Source of the DNA: Bacteroidota bacterium
GTDB taxonomy: Bacteria; Bacteroidota; Bacteroidia; Bacteroidales; Rikenellaceae
Reading direction: 5' to 3'
Assembly: GCA_015222165.1 (NCBI GenBank)
Contig: JADFUS010000014.1
Location: forward strand, 55,922 to 119,921
Length of the DNA: 64,000 nucleotides
Below are positions 28,150-37,712 of this stretch, piece by piece; position 1 is the stretch's first letter; every line of letters begins with the position of its first letter. The notes under the pieces were generated by a model. The model was not told the origin of the DNA, did not search any database, and saw only the letters and a list, made by a program, of their open reading frames with translations. A program made the position numbers and the translations under genes.

Positions 28150-28875
28150 TTATAATCCTATGACAAAAATGGCTGTATTTTTTCTTAAAGAGTATGAAGA
28201 CATATCAGTTTTTCTCCACTCTTCTATTTTTAATGTTTTTATTTGTTCGCTATGTGCAGAAATATTTATAGCTATAGTTAAACGCATATTTGCTGGCAAT
28301 GTTTCAAGAATAGTAGCCACAAGTTGCTCGTTGCGGTATGGTGCTTCGATGAAAATTTGTGATTGATTATATGATGTTGCTATTTTTGTAAGTTCACGAA
28401 GACGTTTTGCTCTATCACCGCTTTTTATTGGTAAATAGCCGTTGAAAGCAAAAGATTGTCCATTCATTCCAGAAGCCATGAGCGACATTATTATAGATGA
28501 AGGACCTACAAGAGGTATAACTCTTACATTTTTTCGGTGAGCTACAGCAACAAGTTCTGCTCCAGGGTCTGCAATAGCAGGAACTCCAGCTTCGGACATT
28601 ATCACACAATTCTCTCCTGCTAAAATGGGTTTTAGCATATCTTCGACATCTTTGCTCTCTGTGTGTTCGTTGAGCTCGACAAATTCCAAGTCATCTATAA
28701 CCATTCCTAAATGACATTTGCTGATAAATCTTCTTGCTGTACGAGTATTCTCAACAACAAAATATCTTATAGTTTTTAGAATTTCAAGGTTATAGTTCGG
28801 AAGATGTTTTAATGTATCCTCATCGTCAGAAATTGGTGTTGGCATAAGATAAATTACGCCACTTTTATTTTCCAT
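28150..28875 (-). CDS. RsmI-like tetrapyrrole-methylase-fold methyltransferase
   Basis: 241 residues. The SAM-dependent fold shared with 16S rRNA 2'-O-ribose methyltransferase RsmI is evident from FVVENTRTARRFISKC, VIMSEAGVPAIADPGAELV, VGPSSIIMSLMASGMNGQSFAFNGYLP and FIEAPYRNEQL. It is about 40 residues shorter than E. coli RsmI and lacks its C-terminal helical extension. Bacteroidota commonly carry this short paralogue as well as a true RsmI, so rRNA as substrate is likely but not certain. Confidence 0.82.
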   Translation of the reverse strand: MENKSGVIYLMPTPISDDEDTLKHLPNYNLEILKTIRYFVVENTRTARRFISKCHLGMVIDDLEFVELNEHTESKDVEDMLKPILAGENCVIMSEAGVPAIADPGAELVAVAHRKNVRVIPLVGPSSIIMSLMASGMNGQSFAFNGYLPIKSGDRAKRLRELTKIATSYNQSQIFIEAPYRNEQLVATILETLPANMRLTIAINISAHSEQIKTLKIEEWRKTDMSSYSLRKNTAIFVIGL

Positions 28876-28888
28876 GGTTCAAATATTT

Positions 28889-29974
28889 TTAGTTTTCTTC
28901 TTCTTTTTCTCTCTCTCTGGCTTCGTCAGGAGTAAGAATGTGAATTTCAAAAAGTAGAGGAGTGAACATTGGTAATATGGTGCTGTTTTGGTCATATTGA
29001 CCATCATTACCATAGCAAAAATCGGAGTTTGCTATTATTGTTACAGTTTCCCCTAATCTCATGTTTTTAATAGCATATTTCCATGCTTTTATGGTGCTAC
29101 CAAAATCTTCTTTATCGTCTCTTTTATAAGAATAATTATATGGTTCATATTTATTTTTTTCATCAAAGAAAAAGTTTTGTTGTGCTACCTCTTTTATTGA
29201 AGTGTCAAAAACAAATCCATTTGGAAGATATCCTTTATAATCAATCTTTAGTGTGGTATCTCTTCTTACAGAGTCTTTAACAATATCACTAACTAAAGTT
29301 TTATCGATATAAACCATATCTTCTTCATTGATAAACTTTTTTGGAAAATTGGTCTTTACATATTCTGTAATTAATTTTTTCTCGCTCTTGATAGGTTCAT
29401 TTTCAAAAGAATCAAGAGAAAAGATGATATGGACTATCTCTCCAGAGTTAATACGAGTATTTCCTCTGTATCCTAAGTAAAGGCTATCTAAACCTTTAAG
29501 CCCATAAGCATATTTGGGACTTATATATATTTCTGCGGTTTGACCTTTCGTAATTTTCTTAATCGCTTTGTTTATTCCCATACACATACCGTTGTATTTT
29601 AGGTATTTATTTACTTGGAATGTAAAAGGTTCTTTATAGTTAGTTTTAGGGTGGAACTTATTTAAAACACGTGCAGTTTCTGCATCAGTATTACCAGCGA
29701 TATTATCGTTAAGATTTTTTATAAGATAGTTTATTTTAACAACAGAAGTGTCAACGGGATTTTCATTTATATCTTTGTCGCCAGTCACTTTTAGATAGAA
29801 ACCATCTTCTATTTTATCAATATCTGGATGATTTATTTTCATCCAAGCGTCTAGTGTTTCATCACTTGATATTATATTATTGTTTGTGTAGTCTTCTCCC
29901 GTACACGAAAACAAAAAACCAAGTAAAAAAGCAAAAAGAAGAGAAAATACTCCTATTTTATTATAGTTTTTCAT
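28889..29974 (-). CDS. FKBP-like peptidyl-prolyl isomerase lipoprotein (two-domain)
   Basis: 361 residues with a lipoprotein signal (AFLLGFLFSC). The middle (residues about 60-190) and the C-terminal third (about 235-350) each have the beta-strand layout of FKBP domains, with segments such as ISPKYAYGLKGLDSLYLGYRGNTRINSGEIVHIIFSLDSF and IDYKGYLPNGFVFDTSI. Several aromatic residues of the canonical active-site pocket are not evident, so isomerase activity is uncertain. The C terminus is highly charged. It lies 2 bp downstream of another small FKBP-like lipoprotein. It probably acts in the periplasm on envelope proteins, in keeping with its lptD operon. Confidence 0.68.
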   Translation of the reverse strand: MKNYNKIGVFSLLFAFLLGFLFSCTGEDYTNNNIISSDETLDAWMKINHPDIDKIEDGFYLKVTGDKDINENPVDTSVVKINYLIKNLNDNIAGNTDAETARVLNKFHPKTNYKEPFTFQVNKYLKYNGMCMGINKAIKKITKGQTAEIYISPKYAYGLKGLDSLYLGYRGNTRINSGEIVHIIFSLDSFENEPIKSEKKLITEYVKTNFPKKFINEEDMVYIDKTLVSDIVKDSVRRDTTLKIDYKGYLPNGFVFDTSIKEVAQQNFFFDEKNKYEPYNYSYKRDDKEDFGSTIKAWKYAIKNMRLGETVTIIANSDFCYGNDGQYDQNSTILPMFTPLLFEIHILTPDEAREREKEEEN

Positions 29975-29976
29975 AT

Positions 29977-30555
29977 TTATTTATGTTCTATTTTTATTAT
30001 TTTTATTTTAAAAGCAATAGGTGAGTATGGTGCAATTACGCTATACCATTTTTCTCCATAAGCCAATGTAAAAGGAAGATAAACAATAAGTTCTTCTTCT
30101 GGAGTGACCCATTTTAAAGCTCTTTCTAAACCAATAACCATAGGGGTTACACCATATTCAACAACTATAGGTTTAAGATCTTCTTCGGGGGTATTAAGTC
30201 CTGCTTCTGTAGCTATTTCAGGAATATTTGTAGTTATCAAAGTTTCTAAATCTTTGTTTTCAAAAAAATATTCTGAATAGTCGAAAGTTAAGATATCTCC
30301 TTTTTTTATGGTTGTAGAGCCAACGACTCCTTTTTTCTCAATATAAACATAAGCTCCATTTTGAATGTTATATTCATAATTCTTACCTTTTAAATATGAT
30401 TCAATAGAAGTTTTCTGTTTTTTTAGAGTAGAGTCATAGTCTTCATTATTACAGCTATAGAGTGTAAAGATAGACAAAAATAGCAAAAACACGTTAAAAA
30501 GAGCTTTATTTTCGCCTTTTACCGACATAAATATATCTATAATTATCTTCTTCAT
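29977..30555 (-). CDS. Small FKBP-like lipoprotein
   Basis: 192 residues. A hydrophobic segment ends in a lipobox (FTLYSC, Cys near 35); the 17 residues before it are unusually long for a signal peptide, so a start at the internal ATG (MSVKGENK, residue 10) is possible. The C-terminal half resembles an FKBP domain: VIGLERALKWVTPEEELIVYLPFTLAYGEKW followed by PIAFKIKIIKIE. It lies between the M3 peptidase (11 bp upstream) and the larger FKBP lipoprotein and probably has a related folding role. Activity is unproven. Confidence 0.62.
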   Translation of the reverse strand: MKKIIIDIFMSVKGENKALFNVFLLFLSIFTLYSCNNEDYDSTLKKQKTSIESYLKGKNYEYNIQNGAYVYIEKKGVVGSTTIKKGDILTFDYSEYFFENKDLETLITTNIPEIATEAGLNTPEEDLKPIVVEYGVTPMVIGLERALKWVTPEEELIVYLPFTLAYGEKWYSVIAPYSPIAFKIKIIKIEHK

Positions 30556-30566
30556 AGTTATCTTTT

Positions 30567-32594
30567 TTAAATTAGACCTGTTTTTTGAAGTAGAGCATCA
30601 ATTTTTGGTTCTCTGCCTCTGAAAGCGATATATAGTTCCATGGCATCTTTTTCGTCGCCTTTAGAAAGGATATCTTTTCGGAATTTATCTCCAATGGTTC
30701 TATTTGTTACTCCTTTTTCTTTAAAAAGTGAAAAGGCATCTGCTTCCAAAACCTCAGCCCATTTGTAACTATAATATCCTGCTGAATATCCACCAGAAAA
30801 AATATGTGTGAAGGCTGTTGAAAGACAACTGTTTTCGTTTGAAGGGAATAAAATACAACGTTTAGACGCATTTTTTTCAAAATCAACAATGCTTTCTGTA
30901 GGAGTAGTTGTTATGGTGTGCCAAGCCATATCTGTTATGCCAAAAGATAGTTGACGTACAGATTGGTAGCCACTCAAGAAGTTCTTAGCATTTATTATTT
31001 TTTCAATAAGTTCGTCAGGAATTCTTTCTCCAGTTTTATGGTGTATGGCGTAATTATCTAAAAATTCTCTTTCAATAGCCCAATTTTCCATTATTTGTGA
31101 AGGTAGTTCAACAAAATCTCGTGCTACATTTGTTCCTGAAATTGAAGGATATATGCCTGTAGAGAAAATTCCGTGAAGAGCATGTCCTACTTCGTGAAAA
31201 ACTGTCGTTACCTCGTTAAAAGTTAACAATGAAGGTTCTTTTGAAGTTGGTTTTGTAAAGTTGCAGACAACAGAGATAAGAGGTATCTTTTTCTTTCCGT
31301 CGGCAATTGTTAATTCTCTGAAAGAGGTCATCCAAGCTCCTCCGCTTTTGCTTTGACGAGGGAAGAAATCCATATATAATATAGCTATGACTTCTTTGTT
31401 ATCGAACACTTTATATGCTATAGTCTCTTTTTGGTATGTTTCTATAGAGTCATCTTTTTCAAATTCGATACCATAAATTTTGTTGATTATAGCAAAAAGA
31501 CCGCTAACAACATTTTCAAGTTTAAAATATGGTTTTAACATCTCGTCAGAAAGAGAGTAGTGTTCTGTTTTATATTTTTCGCTGTAATATGAAAAATCCC
31601 ATGCTTCAAGTATATCTTCAAATCCAAGAGTTTTTGCGTACTCTTCAATTTCTTTAATTTCTTGTTTTGCTTTTGGTAGAGAGTGTTCTAAAAGGTCATT
31701 CAAAAATGAATTTACCGTTTCAGTACTTTTTGCCATATGCTCTTCAAGAACATAATCAGAATATAGTTTATAGCCTAAAACATTTGCAATTTTAAGACGA
31801 AGTTCGACGATTTTTTTGATGTTTTTTTGATTGTCAAATTTCCCTCCTAAACTACGGCTATTATACGCTTGCCATATTGTATGACGAAGCTTTCTGTTTG
31901 TAGAATATTTCATAAATGGCATAAAACTTTGTGCTTGAAGAGTGAATATCCAACCCTCAAGTTTTTTTGTTTCGGCCTCTTCTTTTGCAGATTGACGAGC
32001 TGTTTTAGGTATTCCGTCAAGTTCCTCTTCAGAAGTGATATGAAGAGTATATTCGTTTGTTGCTGCCAAAACATTTTGTGTGAAACGTTCTGTAAGCGAT
32101 GAAAGTTCTTCTGTAAGTTGTCTATATATTTTACTTTTATCGTCACTCAAATTTGCACCTCCTCTGACAAAGCCTTCATAGCAACGTTGAGTTAAACGTT
32201 GTTCTATATCGCTTAATTTTGAGGTTTTACGTGTTTCATATACTTTTTTTATTTTTTCAAAAAGTTGTTTATTTAAAGAAACGTCGTTAGCAAAAGAAGT
32301 TAGCATAGGAGCTACTTCCATGACAATAGATTGTATAGTTTCGTTTGTATTTGCGTAGTTAAGGTTGAATAATATAGCTGTGGCATTATCCAATGAGAGT
32401 GTGCAATATTCTAATGCTTCAACGCTATTTTTAAAGGTTGGAGCTTCGGTATTGTTGCTAATATTCTCGATAACTTTTTTTGTTTGAGACATCAATTCCT
32501 TTATTGCAGGAAGAAAATCAGCATCTTTTATTTTGCTAAAAGCTGGAGTATTATATGGTGTTTCGAATTTATTTAATAAAGGATTATTTTTCAT
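30567..32594 (-). CDS. M3-family metallopeptidase (dipeptidyl carboxypeptidase/oligopeptidase)
   Basis: 675 residues, full length for Dcp/oligopeptidase A. The zinc site is HEVGHALHG near residue 467, with the third ligand Glu in the following region (RDFVELPSQIMENW). The C-terminal YSAGYYSYKWAEVLEADAFSLF is characteristic of M3 Dcp enzymes. No signal peptide, so probably cytoplasmic and degrading short peptides. It starts 1 bp after lptD ends, implying translational coupling. Confidence 0.9.
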   Translation of the reverse strand: MKNNPLLNKFETPYNTPAFSKIKDADFLPAIKELMSQTKKVIENISNNTEAPTFKNSVEALEYCTLSLDNATAILFNLNYANTNETIQSIVMEVAPMLTSFANDVSLNKQLFEKIKKVYETRKTSKLSDIEQRLTQRCYEGFVRGGANLSDDKSKIYRQLTEELSSLTERFTQNVLAATNEYTLHITSEEELDGIPKTARQSAKEEAETKKLEGWIFTLQAQSFMPFMKYSTNRKLRHTIWQAYNSRSLGGKFDNQKNIKKIVELRLKIANVLGYKLYSDYVLEEHMAKSTETVNSFLNDLLEHSLPKAKQEIKEIEEYAKTLGFEDILEAWDFSYYSEKYKTEHYSLSDEMLKPYFKLENVVSGLFAIINKIYGIEFEKDDSIETYQKETIAYKVFDNKEVIAILYMDFFPRQSKSGGAWMTSFRELTIADGKKKIPLISVVCNFTKPTSKEPSLLTFNEVTTVFHEVGHALHGIFSTGIYPSISGTNVARDFVELPSQIMENWAIEREFLDNYAIHHKTGERIPDELIEKIINAKNFLSGYQSVRQLSFGITDMAWHTITTTPTESIVDFEKNASKRCILFPSNENSCLSTAFTHIFSGGYSAGYYSYKWAEVLEADAFSLFKEKGVTNRTIGDKFRKDILSKGDEKDAMELYIAFRGREPKIDALLQKTGLI

Positions 32595-32595
32595 T

Positions 32596-35259
32596 TTATA
32601 AATTATTTTCTAGGAATCCACTGCTCTTTTTGAATTTAAGATCTTGAAGAACACTAGATTTTACGTTAATATTAAAAGTCCAACTTTTATGTAGTCCAAT
32701 TGGAACCCAAGAGAATCCCATTTGCCAACAGTGTAGGTCACGTGTTATGTTTATAGACCCTGGAGTTAATTTCATGGTGTTGAAATCGATACCTCCACTA
32801 AAAGATGTTCCCCATTTTGGAGTAAGGTTTACGCTACCATTCATACTCATTGTTTGAGTGACTTGTTTTGGTGTTGTACCTCCTCTGTTGCTATATGAAA
32901 GTTGATAGTTAAAACTTAAATTCCAAGGCACTGAGAAATTATAATATTCAGGTCTTTTAAGTTGTTGTACAACATTTGGATCAATGCCAGATCTTAATAG
33001 GTCGGCATTTTCATCGGGAGTTAGGTCTTTTGCTATAGTTTCACTACCCGTACCACTTCCTTTTCCTTCCGCACCAAAGAAACTCCTTAATGAATATCCA
33101 AAAGTAAGATTGAAATTTGTTATACGTCCTAGAGAGTTATTACTCCATGCAAGTTTATCAATACGGATATTATCTTCGTCATAAACATATGGGTCTAGAG
33201 TTGCACTGAAATTTATACCAAGACCTTTGAATAACGTTGTACGTGCAGAGATAGAAACGGGTGCAAGTTTATAAGATTCCGCTAAGAAATTATAGGAAGA
33301 TGAGAAATTTAAACTTTCAAAAATCTTGATCTTCTTGAATCCCGTGGAGTCTTGTTTACTTTTTACCTTTGCTTCAATATTATTATTTAAAGAGAATGAT
33401 ATTGAGGCACTTTCTCCTTTCGAAGGACCTCCGAAGATACCTTGTTCGTATGGTGAATAGTAGTCTATTTTTCCCGATGCGTCAGTCTGTACAGGATCAT
33501 AAAATCCATATAAGGCTTTGCTAAAATCGGGTTTGTAACTTGCGCTAAAAGATGGAGTTACTACGTGCCTTATAGCACTTAAGCCTTTGTCTTTCCCAAA
33601 ATTGTACATTCCATAAACTATAGTAGAAAAAGATAAAGATGCACTATAGTCATATACACGATAGAATCCTTTTGTTGTGTCTTTTACAATGACGCTATTT
33701 GTTTCTGGAGACCACTCTTTTTTAATTTTATTAAAATACCATTTTTCATTATATGAAAAACTAGGACTCACATTCAGATATTTTAAAATATTAAATGATG
33801 TGTTAACGGGGATACTATGTTTTATACCATATTTCATGTCATCAAACATAGCTTCTGTCATGAATTTTGGTATTGTAGTTTTTATTTGGTTATTTAGAGT
33901 TCCAGTATAGCTAAAAGATATTTTTTCGTACCATTGTTTTTTTCCAACGGCATTTCGACGACGGAAAGGATATATTTTATTTACATTAAAAACAACGTTC
34001 GGAAGAGACATTACTACGCTCGAATCTCTGTTATTTTGTGAGTGTTGTAAGTTTGCAGATATTGAAAATGGCGTTCCTGCCCAAGTCTTTGAAAATGCTA
34101 CCGACGAGTTGGTTTGTGAATTCATGTAATCATTAACTCCACCATTATATTTATCATAACTTCCAGAACTTAAATCTACTTTTGCTGAAAAAGTAGAGTT
34201 TGGAAGAAATTTAGGATCTTGAGTATGTTGCCATTGTAATTTATATGACTGTGATTTGCTATAATCCGTTGAACCTTTATCTCCGATAACGTCATTAGCA
34301 TAAGATGCTGTTAGCGAACCGCTATATTTATATTTTGTTTTATAGGATGTGGAAATATTAGTATTCCAAGAACCAAGGGTATAAATACCACCTCTTATGG
34401 TAAGGTCTATTTTGTCGTTTATAGCCCAATAATAACCACCATCTCTCAAGAAAAATCCCCTTACTACCTCTTCACCAAGGGAAGGGATAATGATACCAGA
34501 TTTTTTATTTTGTACAACGGGGAAAAATCCAAAAGGTAGGAAAACAGGCAGAGGGACATCTTCTAAAACTAAATAAGAAGGTCCGAAGACTATATTTTTA
34601 TTTTCGTTATTTTCTATAAGTTGTGCTTTTGAAGAAGCAATATAAAAGTGAGGATGTTCGTGGTCGCAAGTAGTATATTTTACGTCGGCAATATTTATGG
34701 TGTTGTCTTTCATCTTTTTTATCTGCTTGCCATGTATAAATCCTTCGCCCTCAACAAAAGTTACTCCTCTAATTTTAGCTTTTTGAGATTTTAGATTATA
34801 TGACATACTGTCCATTTCATAATCTTTGCCCGTATCTTTAAAAGTGGTCTTAGAAAATTCATTTCTTGTACTATCAAAAACCCCTTTTGCATTTATAACA
34901 TTTTTATCAAGCTCTACCTCCATATAATCAGCTTTTAAAACGTTCTGACTATATTTAACATCTGCGTTATTATACAAATACATTTTTCCATTGGCTAAAT
35001 CATATACCATAGAATCTGAATTCTTTGTATGTATAATATCTTCAAGCAGGGGTTTGTGCTTTCTTTTTGTTGTATCAGAAAGAGAAGAATCAGTTTTGAT
35101 TATATCTTTAATAGATAATAATGTTGTGCTGTCGTTTTGGGGAAACGTATCACGCACCATCCGTTTTGCACGTGATGGTGTGACAAATATCATTATAAAA
35201 AATATTGCAATGATATTTATTTTGTTTATATATTTTATTTTTTTGTGTGGCAATTTCAA
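32596..35259 (-). CDS. lptD: LPS-assembly outer-membrane protein LptD (Bacteroidota type)
   Basis: 887 residues. A signal segment is followed by an OstA/LptA-like jellyroll (residues about 70-215, with YDLANGKMYLYNNADVKY and KADYMEVELDKN) and a large C-terminal beta-barrel. The sequence VPLPVFLPFGFFPVVQNKKSGIIIPSLGEE is typical of LptD in this phylum. It inserts lipopolysaccharide into the outer leaflet. It is first in a six-gene minus-strand operon and divergent from the amidase gene. The lptC gene lies elsewhere in the window (48999). Confidence 0.88.
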   Translation of the reverse strand: MKLPHKKIKYINKINIIAIFFIMIFVTPSRAKRMVRDTFPQNDSTTLLSIKDIIKTDSSLSDTTKRKHKPLLEDIIHTKNSDSMVYDLANGKMYLYNNADVKYSQNVLKADYMEVELDKNVINAKGVFDSTRNEFSKTTFKDTGKDYEMDSMSYNLKSQKAKIRGVTFVEGEGFIHGKQIKKMKDNTINIADVKYTTCDHEHPHFYIASSKAQLIENNENKNIVFGPSYLVLEDVPLPVFLPFGFFPVVQNKKSGIIIPSLGEEVVRGFFLRDGGYYWAINDKIDLTIRGGIYTLGSWNTNISTSYKTKYKYSGSLTASYANDVIGDKGSTDYSKSQSYKLQWQHTQDPKFLPNSTFSAKVDLSSGSYDKYNGGVNDYMNSQTNSSVAFSKTWAGTPFSISANLQHSQNNRDSSVVMSLPNVVFNVNKIYPFRRRNAVGKKQWYEKISFSYTGTLNNQIKTTIPKFMTEAMFDDMKYGIKHSIPVNTSFNILKYLNVSPSFSYNEKWYFNKIKKEWSPETNSVIVKDTTKGFYRVYDYSASLSFSTIVYGMYNFGKDKGLSAIRHVVTPSFSASYKPDFSKALYGFYDPVQTDASGKIDYYSPYEQGIFGGPSKGESASISFSLNNNIEAKVKSKQDSTGFKKIKIFESLNFSSSYNFLAESYKLAPVSISARTTLFKGLGINFSATLDPYVYDEDNIRIDKLAWSNNSLGRITNFNLTFGYSLRSFFGAEGKGSGTGSETIAKDLTPDENADLLRSGIDPNVVQQLKRPEYYNFSVPWNLSFNYQLSYSNRGGTTPKQVTQTMSMNGSVNLTPKWGTSFSGGIDFNTMKLTPGSINITRDLHCWQMGFSWVPIGLHKSWTFNINVKSSVLQDLKFKKSSGFLENNL

Positions 35260-35269
35260 TTCAATTTGT

Positions 35270-35277
35270 TAACTTTG
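35270..35277 (+). promoter_or_regulatory. amidase promoter -7 box (TAACTTTG)
   Basis: A perfect TAnnTTTG element 76 bp before the amidase start, in the 93 bp divergent region shared with lptD. Confidence 0.55.
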
Positions 35278-35316
35278 CGCTGTAACTATAAAATGTGAAT
35301 GTCCTTAATCAAGATA

Positions 35317-35324
35317 CAAAAATA
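35317..35324 (-). promoter_or_regulatory. lptD operon promoter -7 box (TATTTTTG on minus strand)
   Basis: A perfect TAnnTTTG match on the minus strand about 58 bp before the lptD start. The element interleaves with the amidase promoter, so the two divergent transcripts would overlap. Confidence 0.55.
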
Positions 35325-35352
35325 GATAAAATTTACTAATCCTTTTCTAATA

Positions 35353-36477
35353 ATGAAAAAAATTTCTAAAATATTGTGTTTCATAATTATTTTTCAATGT
35401 AATTTTGCTATTGCACAGCAAGTAAAACAGGGAGAATTAAAATTGAAAACTGTTGTTCTAGATGCTGGGCATGGGGGTCACGACCCAGGTGCGGTACATG
35501 GAATTTATAAAGAAAAAGATGTAGTATTAAAAGTAGTATTAAAATTAGGAAAACTCATAGAAAAAAATTATTCTGACATAAAAGTCGTTTATACTCGAAA
35601 AACCGATGTTTTTATCCCATTATATAAAAGGGGAGCAATAGCAAATAAAGCTAAAGGTGATTTATTTATATCTGTTCACGTAAACTCTGCAAAAAGTAAA
35701 TATGCCACGGGTGTAGAAACTTATACTTTGGGTTTACATAAATCAGCAGCCAGTTTGGCTGTAGCAAAAAAAGAGAATGCTGTTATCACTCTTGAGGAAA
35801 ATTATAAAGAGGAGTATGGCGGATTTTCTCCAGATGATCCTGAGTCATACATAATGTTTAGTATGGGTCAACAAGGTTTCCTTAGAGAGAGCATAGAGTT
35901 GAGTTATCTTATCCAACAACAATACAAAAAAAAGCTATCTTTCTCGGATAGAGGAATTAAACAGGCAGGGTATTTGGTGCTTTGGAGAGTATCTATGCCA
36001 GCAGTTTTAACAGAACTTCCTTTTATATCTAATGCTACGGATAGAAAATTTATTACATCAAATGCGGGACAAGATAAAATAGCAAATTCCCTTTTTGGTG
36101 CTTTTTGTGAATATAAAAAAAATGCAGAACACTCTTTTGAATATTGTTCAATTGAAGAAAAACCAAAAGTGAGTGTTAAAAAAATAGAATATTATAAAAA
36201 TGGAGTACCAAAAAAACCTTGTTTTTCTGTTCAGATAATGAGTTCGAGAAGAAAGGTATCTATAAACAAAAGAAATTTTGGAGATTTTACTACTCAAATA
36301 ATGGAAGTAAAAGTAAAAAATAGATATAAATATTTTGTGGGAGTGTTAGATGATTATCAAGAAATATTAGATTTGCGTAATAAATTGCGTAAAAATAAGT
36401 TTAAAGATGCATACGAGGTGGGCTTTTTAAAAGGAAATCTTGTTAAGGCGTCAGAACTTAAAAAAATTATAAACTAA
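35353..36477 (+). CDS. N-acetylmuramoyl-L-alanine amidase with C-terminal SPOR-like domain
   Basis: 374 residues with a signal peptide ending near AIAQQ. The Amidase_3 zinc hydrolase is complete: VVLDAGHGGHDPGA (His about 40), the Glu in IYKEKDVVLKV, FISVHVNSA and the catalytic Glu in AVLTELPFIS. After a linker, residues about 293-370 (PCFSVQIMSSRR to YEVGFLKGN) look like a SPOR domain, which binds denuded glycan at the septum. It cleaves peptide stems from peptidoglycan during daughter-cell separation. The MCE protein gene follows after about 36 bp. Confidence 0.9.
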   Translation: MKKISKILCFIIIFQCNFAIAQQVKQGELKLKTVVLDAGHGGHDPGAVHGIYKEKDVVLKVVLKLGKLIEKNYSDIKVVYTRKTDVFIPLYKRGAIANKAKGDLFISVHVNSAKSKYATGVETYTLGLHKSAASLAVAKKENAVITLEENYKEEYGGFSPDDPESYIMFSMGQQGFLRESIELSYLIQQQYKKKLSFSDRGIKQAGYLVLWRVSMPAVLTELPFISNATDRKFITSNAGQDKIANSLFGAFCEYKKNAEHSFEYCSIEEKPKVSVKKIEYYKNGVPKKPCFSVQIMSSRRKVSINKRNFGDFTTQIMEVKVKNRYKYFVGVLDDYQEILDLRNKLRKNKFKDAYEVGFLKGNLVKASELKKIIN

Positions 36478-36513
36478 GGAAAGTTGCTTTTGTAACTTTT
36501 GAAAAATGAAAAT

Positions 36514-37428
36514 ATGAAGATAAGAAAAGAGTATAAAATTGGCGTTATATCATTAGTGATTTTAATTATGACCTATTGGGGTCTTACGTTTTTAAAAGGA
36601 AAGAATTTATTTAATTCTGAAAATACTTATATTGCAAAATATGAAAGTGTTTCGGATATGGCTGTCTCTTCGGCAGTAAACTATAAAGGAGTTAAGATTG
36701 GTATTGTTACGGCTATAAATATGTCTTCTATGGAAGATACTCCCACAATTGAAATTACTATTCCAAATAAATATAAGATTCCTAAAGATTCTTATGCTAT
36801 GTTATCTGAAGGTTCTCTGCTAGGAGGTAAATCTGTAGAGATAGAAATAGGAGTTTGTGGTGAATATCTTGAAGATGGTGATATTATCAATTCTAAAATT
36901 AAAGATGGTTCGACAGCTAAAATGGGTCATATAGTAAGTGGAGTTAAAATTGCTGTAGATAGTATAAGACGAGTTTTTAATAGTTTATCGATTTTGTTAA
37001 GCGAGGATAATATTAACAATATTACTAATGCTATTAATAATTTATCTAATGTCTCAAATAACATTAATGGGTTAGTTTCTAATGAGCGAAAAAATATAGA
37101 AGGTATAATTTCTAATTTTTCTGAGACATCTTCTCAATTAAAAGAGGTGATGCCGACTCTTCAATCTACCTTAAATAATGTCGATACTCTCTCTTTGGGG
37201 TTAAAAAACACTTTACCACAAACAATTTCTAATTTAGATTCAGTATTGTTAGCTTTGAGAGGAACAGACGGTACTTTAGGTTTATTGGTTAACGATGAAA
37301 CGCTCTATAATAATCTAAATCAGACTCTTGATGATTTACAAGAGGTATTAGTAGACTTAAAAACTAATCCAGATAAGTACGTACAATTCTCAGTTTTCCC
37401 TAAGAAAGAGAAAAAAGAAAAAAAATAG
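36514..37428 (+). CDS. MCE/MlaD-family phospholipid-transport protein
   Basis: About 304 residues: one N-terminal transmembrane helix (IGVISLVILIMTYWGLTFL), an MCE domain (residues about 38-115; YKGVKIGIVTAINM and LSEGSLLGGKSVEIEIG) and a long helical tail ending in a Lys/Glu-rich stretch. MCE proteins form hexameric rings that shuttle lipids between inner and outer membranes. No Mla ATPase or permease gene is nearby. The ATG at 36514 is preferred to an upstream in-frame TTG. It probably shares a transcript with the amidase. Confidence 0.87.
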   Translation: MKIRKEYKIGVISLVILIMTYWGLTFLKGKNLFNSENTYIAKYESVSDMAVSSAVNYKGVKIGIVTAINMSSMEDTPTIEITIPNKYKIPKDSYAMLSEGSLLGGKSVEIEIGVCGEYLEDGDIINSKIKDGSTAKMGHIVSGVKIAVDSIRRVFNSLSILLSEDNINNITNAINNLSNVSNNINGLVSNERKNIEGIISNFSETSSQLKEVMPTLQSTLNNVDTLSLGLKNTLPQTISNLDSVLLALRGTDGTLGLLVNDETLYNNLNQTLDDLQEVLVDLKTNPDKYVQFSVFPKKEKKEKK

Positions 37429-37439
37429 TTGCTAAAATG

Positions 37440-37471
37440 TTTGGAGGGTATTATAAAAAGCCCTATATTTG
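37440..37471 (+). promoter_or_regulatory. tRNA-Pro promoter (TTTG-N20-TATATTTG)
   Basis: A -33 TTTG at 37440-37443 and a -7 TATATTTG at 37464-37471 with a 20 bp spacer, 40 bp before tRNA-Pro. Confidence 0.85.
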
Positions 37472-37511
37472 CAGACGTAAAAAGGAGGTAATGCTACTCC
37501 AATATACATCT

Positions 37512-37586
37512 CGGGGTGTAGCGCAGCTCGGTTAGCGCACCTGCTTTGGGAGCAGGGGGTCCCAGGTTCGAATCCTGGTACCCCGA
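37512..37586 (+). tRNA. tRNA-Pro (anticodon TGG)
   Basis: Cloverleaf: acceptor CGGGGTG/TACCCCG, D arm GCGC/GCGC, anticodon stem CCTGC/GCAGG with loop TTTGGGA (anticodon TGG), T arm CCAGG-TTCGAAT-CCTGG, discriminator A. CCA not encoded. Confidence 0.96.
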
Positions 37587-37591
37587 CAGTA

Positions 37592-37620
37592 AAGAGTCTA
37601 ATTTTTTAGGCTCTTTTTTT
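37592..37620 (+). terminator. Terminator after tRNA-Pro
   Basis: Stem AGAGTCTAA with TTAGGCTCT (one G-T pair) and a run of seven T, directly after the tRNA. Confidence 0.8.
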
Positions 37621-37712
37621 GTGTCTTATAGTTTGTAATATTCTTTACAACAATAAATCAGATAGACTTTTTCATTATTCTATTTTTGCAGAACATCATA
37701 AAAATTTTGAAA

